Assembly (NCBI GenBank): GCA_030833825.1
Contig: JAURGL010000105.1
Coordinates: 1 to 5,941 of the forward strand
Reading direction: 5' to 3'
Source: Vulcanococcus sp. SFB_649D_100_25
GTDB taxonomy: Bacteria > Cyanobacteriota > Cyanobacteriia > PCC-6307 > Cyanobiaceae
DNA: 5,941 nt
The notes under the pieces were generated by a model, which ran no database searches, had not been told where the DNA came from, and was given only the letters and a program-made list of their open reading frames with translations. Positions 4,279 to 5,941 of the stretch are shown here, one piece after another. The number at the start of each line of letters is the position of its first letter. The stretch's first letter is position 1. The position numbers and the translations under genes are program-made.

Positions 4279-5223
4279 ATGCGGCGGCGTGAGCTGCTGC
4301 AATTGGCCGCCTCGGCGGCCTGTCTGACTTCGCTGGCCCGCGCTTCAGCGGCCGGGCAGCCTGGGCCACTGAAACCAGGGGCCCGGATCGCCGCCCTGGC
4401 CCCCGGGACCTGGTTGGAAAAAGGTGATCCGCTGCTGCACCGCTTGAAGGAGCGTTGCAGGGCAGAGGGTTGGCAGCTGCTCACGCCCCCGGAGCTGTGG
4501 GGGCAGTGGCGCTGGTTCTCCGCCACCGACCAGCAGCGCAGCGAAGCCCTGCGGCGGGCCTGGCTCGATCCCAGCATTGATGCGCTCTTCTGTGTGGGGG
4601 CCGGCTGGGGCAGCGCACGGGTCCTCGAGCAAGGCTGGCGGATTCCGCCGGGACCACGTTGGTGCGTTGGCTTCTCCGATTGCTCCGCCCTCCTGCTCGC
4701 TCAGCTGCAGGCCCAGAGCTCAGGAGGGATTCACGCATGGTTCGGGGGAGATGACAGCCAGTGGCAGCGCCTCGTGGCCCTGTTGCGGGGGCGATCGGTG
4801 GCTCCGCTCTCCGGGCAGGGAGTGCAGGGTGCTGCTGCTGCTGGACCACTGGTGGTCAGCAACTTGACCATTGCCACCAGCCTGATCGGGACCCCGTGGA
4901 TGCCGTCCCTCAACGGTGCTGTCCTGGTGTTGGAGGACACGGGCGAGGCCCCCTACAGGATCGACCGGCAGCTGACCCAGTGGCGCACCTCTGGTCTGCT
5001 GACGCAGTTGGCAGGGATCGGCCTGGGGCGCTTCGGTTGGGCTGAGGACGATGTCCTGCCTGGGGATTTTTCGATGCGGGAGATCCTGCTGGAGCGGTTG
5101 CAACCGCTGGGATTGCCCGTGGTGTGCGATCTGCCCGTGGGCCACGGCCAACCCAATCAAGCCCTACCCCTCGGCCGGCAGGCTCGGCTGGACGGTCGTC
5201 GCGGCACCCTCGAGCTGTTGTGA
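4279..5223 (+). CDS. LD-carboxypeptidase, peptidase family S66, with twin-arginine-type leader
   Basis: The 314-residue protein matches the LdcA/MccF S66 family, serine peptidases that cleave the L,D-bond next to the terminal D-residue of murein peptides or related amide bonds. Landmarks are ALFCVGAGWGSAR (102-114), the nucleophile elbow GFSDCS (131-136) with S133, LVLEDTGEAPYRIDR (216-230) with E219, and LPVGHG (285-290) with H289; S133, E219 and H289 form the likely triad. The N-terminus MRRRELLQ followed by a hydrophobic run and ARASA at 20-24 looks like a Tat signal peptide, so the enzyme may act outside the cytoplasm. The ATG at 4279 was preferred to TTG 4270, which overlaps purQ. It lies five bases after purQ and is likely co-transcribed with it, without an obvious metabolic link. 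The physiological substrate cannot be read from the sequence. Confidence 0.88.
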   Translation: MRRRELLQLAASAACLTSLARASAAGQPGPLKPGARIAALAPGTWLEKGDPLLHRLKERCRAEGWQLLTPPELWGQWRWFSATDQQRSEALRRAWLDPSIDALFCVGAGWGSARVLEQGWRIPPGPRWCVGFSDCSALLLAQLQAQSSGGIHAWFGGDDSQWQRLVALLRGRSVAPLSGQGVQGAAAAGPLVVSNLTIATSLIGTPWMPSLNGAVLVLEDTGEAPYRIDRQLTQWRTSGLLTQLAGIGLGRFGWAEDDVLPGDFSMREILLERLQPLGLPVVCDLPVGHGQPNQALPLGRQARLDGRRGTLELL

Positions 5224-5229
5224 GACCAC

Positions 5230-5254
5230 AAAAAAAGGGGGCTTGAAGCCCCCT
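5230..5254 (-). terminator. Intrinsic terminator of the peroxiredoxin gene
   Basis: On the minus strand AGGGGGC (5254-5248) pairs with GCCCCCT (5242-5236) around a five-base loop, which can tighten to three by an extra pair. It is followed directly by a run of seven T (complement of the A-run 5230-5236, the first base lying in the stem). It sits 38 bases after the peroxiredoxin stop. On the plus strand the hairpin is followed by GCTGGTC rather than a T-run, so it should act poorly for the carboxypeptidase transcript. Confidence 0.88.
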
Positions 5255-5292
5255 GCTGGTCAGGTCGATTGACTCCTGATCGGAGCCGGAGC

Positions 5293-5883
5293 TCAGTTCA
5301 CCGCAGCGAAGAACTCCTTGCTCTTGACGGGGTCGGGGTTCATGGTCTTCTCGCCGGGGGTCCAGTTGGCGGGGCAGACCTCGTCGGGGTGGTTGCGGAT
5401 GTGCTGGAAAGCCTGCAGGAGACGCAGGGTTTCATCAACACTGCGGCCCACGGGCAGGTTGTTGATGGTGCTCTGCATGATCACTCCATCGGGATCGATG
5501 ATGAACAGACCGCGCAGGGCCACGCCAGCGTCCTCGTCGAGCACTTCGTAGGCGCGGGCGATGTCCTTCTTCAGGTCAGCCACCAGGGGGTAGGCGATGT
5601 CGCCCAGACCACCGTTCTTGCGGTCGGTCTGCACCCAGGCGAGGTGGGAGAACTGGCTGTCCACGGAAACGCCGAGGACTTCGCAGTTGCGGCTGGAGAA
5701 ATCGCTGTAGCGATCGGAGAAGGCGGTGATCTCCGTCGGGCAGACGAAGGTGAAGTCGAGGGGGTAGAAGAAGAGGACCACGTACTTGCCGCGGTACGAG
5801 GAGAGGGTCACCTCCTTGAATTCCTGATCCACCACGGCGGTGGCGGTGAAATCGGGAGCCTGCAGACCGACGAGCCTGGACAT
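5293..5883 (-). CDS. Typical 2-Cys peroxiredoxin (AhpC/Prx1 type)
   Basis: This thiol peroxidase reduces hydrogen peroxide and organic hydroperoxides, normally recharged by thioredoxin. The 196-residue protein has the peroxidatic cysteine C48 in DFTFVCPTE with T45 and P41, the conserved Arg R124, and the resolving cysteine C170 in DEVCPANW. GGLG at 91-94 and an extended C-terminus are features of overoxidation-sensitive, chloroplast-like peroxiredoxins. The usual C-terminal YF motif reads FF (191-192). No leader is present, so it is cytoplasmic. The start ATG gives the standard MSRLVGLQAPDF opening; no good Shine-Dalgarno precedes it. It converges on the carboxypeptidase gene and has its own terminator. 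The 2-Cys assignment is firm; the exact symbol (prxA, ahpC or bas1-like) is not. Confidence 0.96.
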   Translation of the reverse strand: MSRLVGLQAPDFTATAVVDQEFKEVTLSSYRGKYVVLFFYPLDFTFVCPTEITAFSDRYSDFSSRNCEVLGVSVDSQFSHLAWVQTDRKNGGLGDIAYPLVADLKKDIARAYEVLDEDAGVALRGLFIIDPDGVIMQSTINNLPVGRSVDETLRLLQAFQHIRNHPDEVCPANWTPGEKTMNPDPVKSKEFFAAVN

Positions 5884-5941
5884 GGCAGCAGTTCAGATGA
5901 GTATGGGTTGGTCGCGACGCCTGGGACCGGCCAACACGTAA
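5884..5941 (-). other. Leader of the peroxiredoxin gene, possible -10 box
   Basis: On the minus strand CATACT (5905-5900) is a fair -10 candidate, but a start only about ten bases before the ATG would leave a very short leader. TTGGCC (5934-5929) resembles a -35 but the 23-base gap is too long. The region is cut by the window edge, and nothing else is recognised in it. Confidence 0.2.

Noticed and set aside
4312..4323. Lipobox in the carboxypeptidase leader
   Set aside because: SAAC before C15 lacks the Leu/Val at -3 and a good ARASA signal peptidase I-type site follows, so a lipoprotein is unlikely.
3128..4369. Minus-strand open frame of 413 codons opposite purS and purQ
   Set aside because: It covers two firmly identified genes on the other strand and shows no domain or signal; a composition artefact.
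5260..5279. Second hairpin (TCAG/CTGA with GTC/GAC) as a plus-strand terminator
   Set aside because: The stem is short and bulged and is not followed by a T-run.

Overview
The window looks like chromosomal DNA of a GC-rich picocyanobacterium (Synechococcus/Cyanobium type). This is inferred from protein character, not from a database search. The clues are a lumenal-type pentapeptide-repeat protein, a chloroplast-type 2-Cys peroxiredoxin, a purS-purQ pair, and a cobalamin riboswitch driving hupE and cobW, an arrangement known in cyanobacteria. No transposase, phage gene, CRISPR array, tRNA or rRNA was seen. Codon use looks uniform, so this reads as a core-genome segment rather than an island.

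Layout, left to right. (1) The 5' part of a uracil phosphoribosyltransferase gene lies on the minus strand and runs off the left edge. It diverges from (2) an exported pentapeptide-repeat protein. The 56-base gap between them holds a perfect 7+7 inverted repeat. (3) A compact cobalamin riboswitch begins about 20 bases after that gene and leads an operon of a HupE/UreJ metal permease and a CobW-type GTPase with a long His-Asp tract. (4) The cobW stop codon shares a CTAG palindrome with the stop of a convergent small secreted protein of unknown function. (5) That gene diverges from purS-purQ, the two small subunits of FGAM synthase (purL is not in the window). A probably Tat-exported S66-family LD-carboxypeptidase follows five bases after purQ. 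(6) A typical 2-Cys peroxiredoxin on the minus strand converges on it, with a clear intrinsic terminator between the two.

How the genes fit together. The riboswitch-hupE-cobW unit is best read as cobalamin-repressed cobalt supply: HupE brings the metal in and CobW handles it in the cytoplasm. purS-purQ serve de novo purine synthesis, while the carboxypeptidase downstream probably acts on peptidoglycan fragments and is linked to the pur genes only by co-transcription. The peroxiredoxin is an independent antioxidant gene.

No wholly new system was found. The points most worth a second look are the riboswitch expression platform (no terminator, and a possible strand exchange next to the hupE start), the SRAD replacement of the GTPase NKxD motif in CobW, the hexamer-encoded His tract, the small four-cysteine secreted protein, and the twin-arginine leader on the carboxypeptidase.
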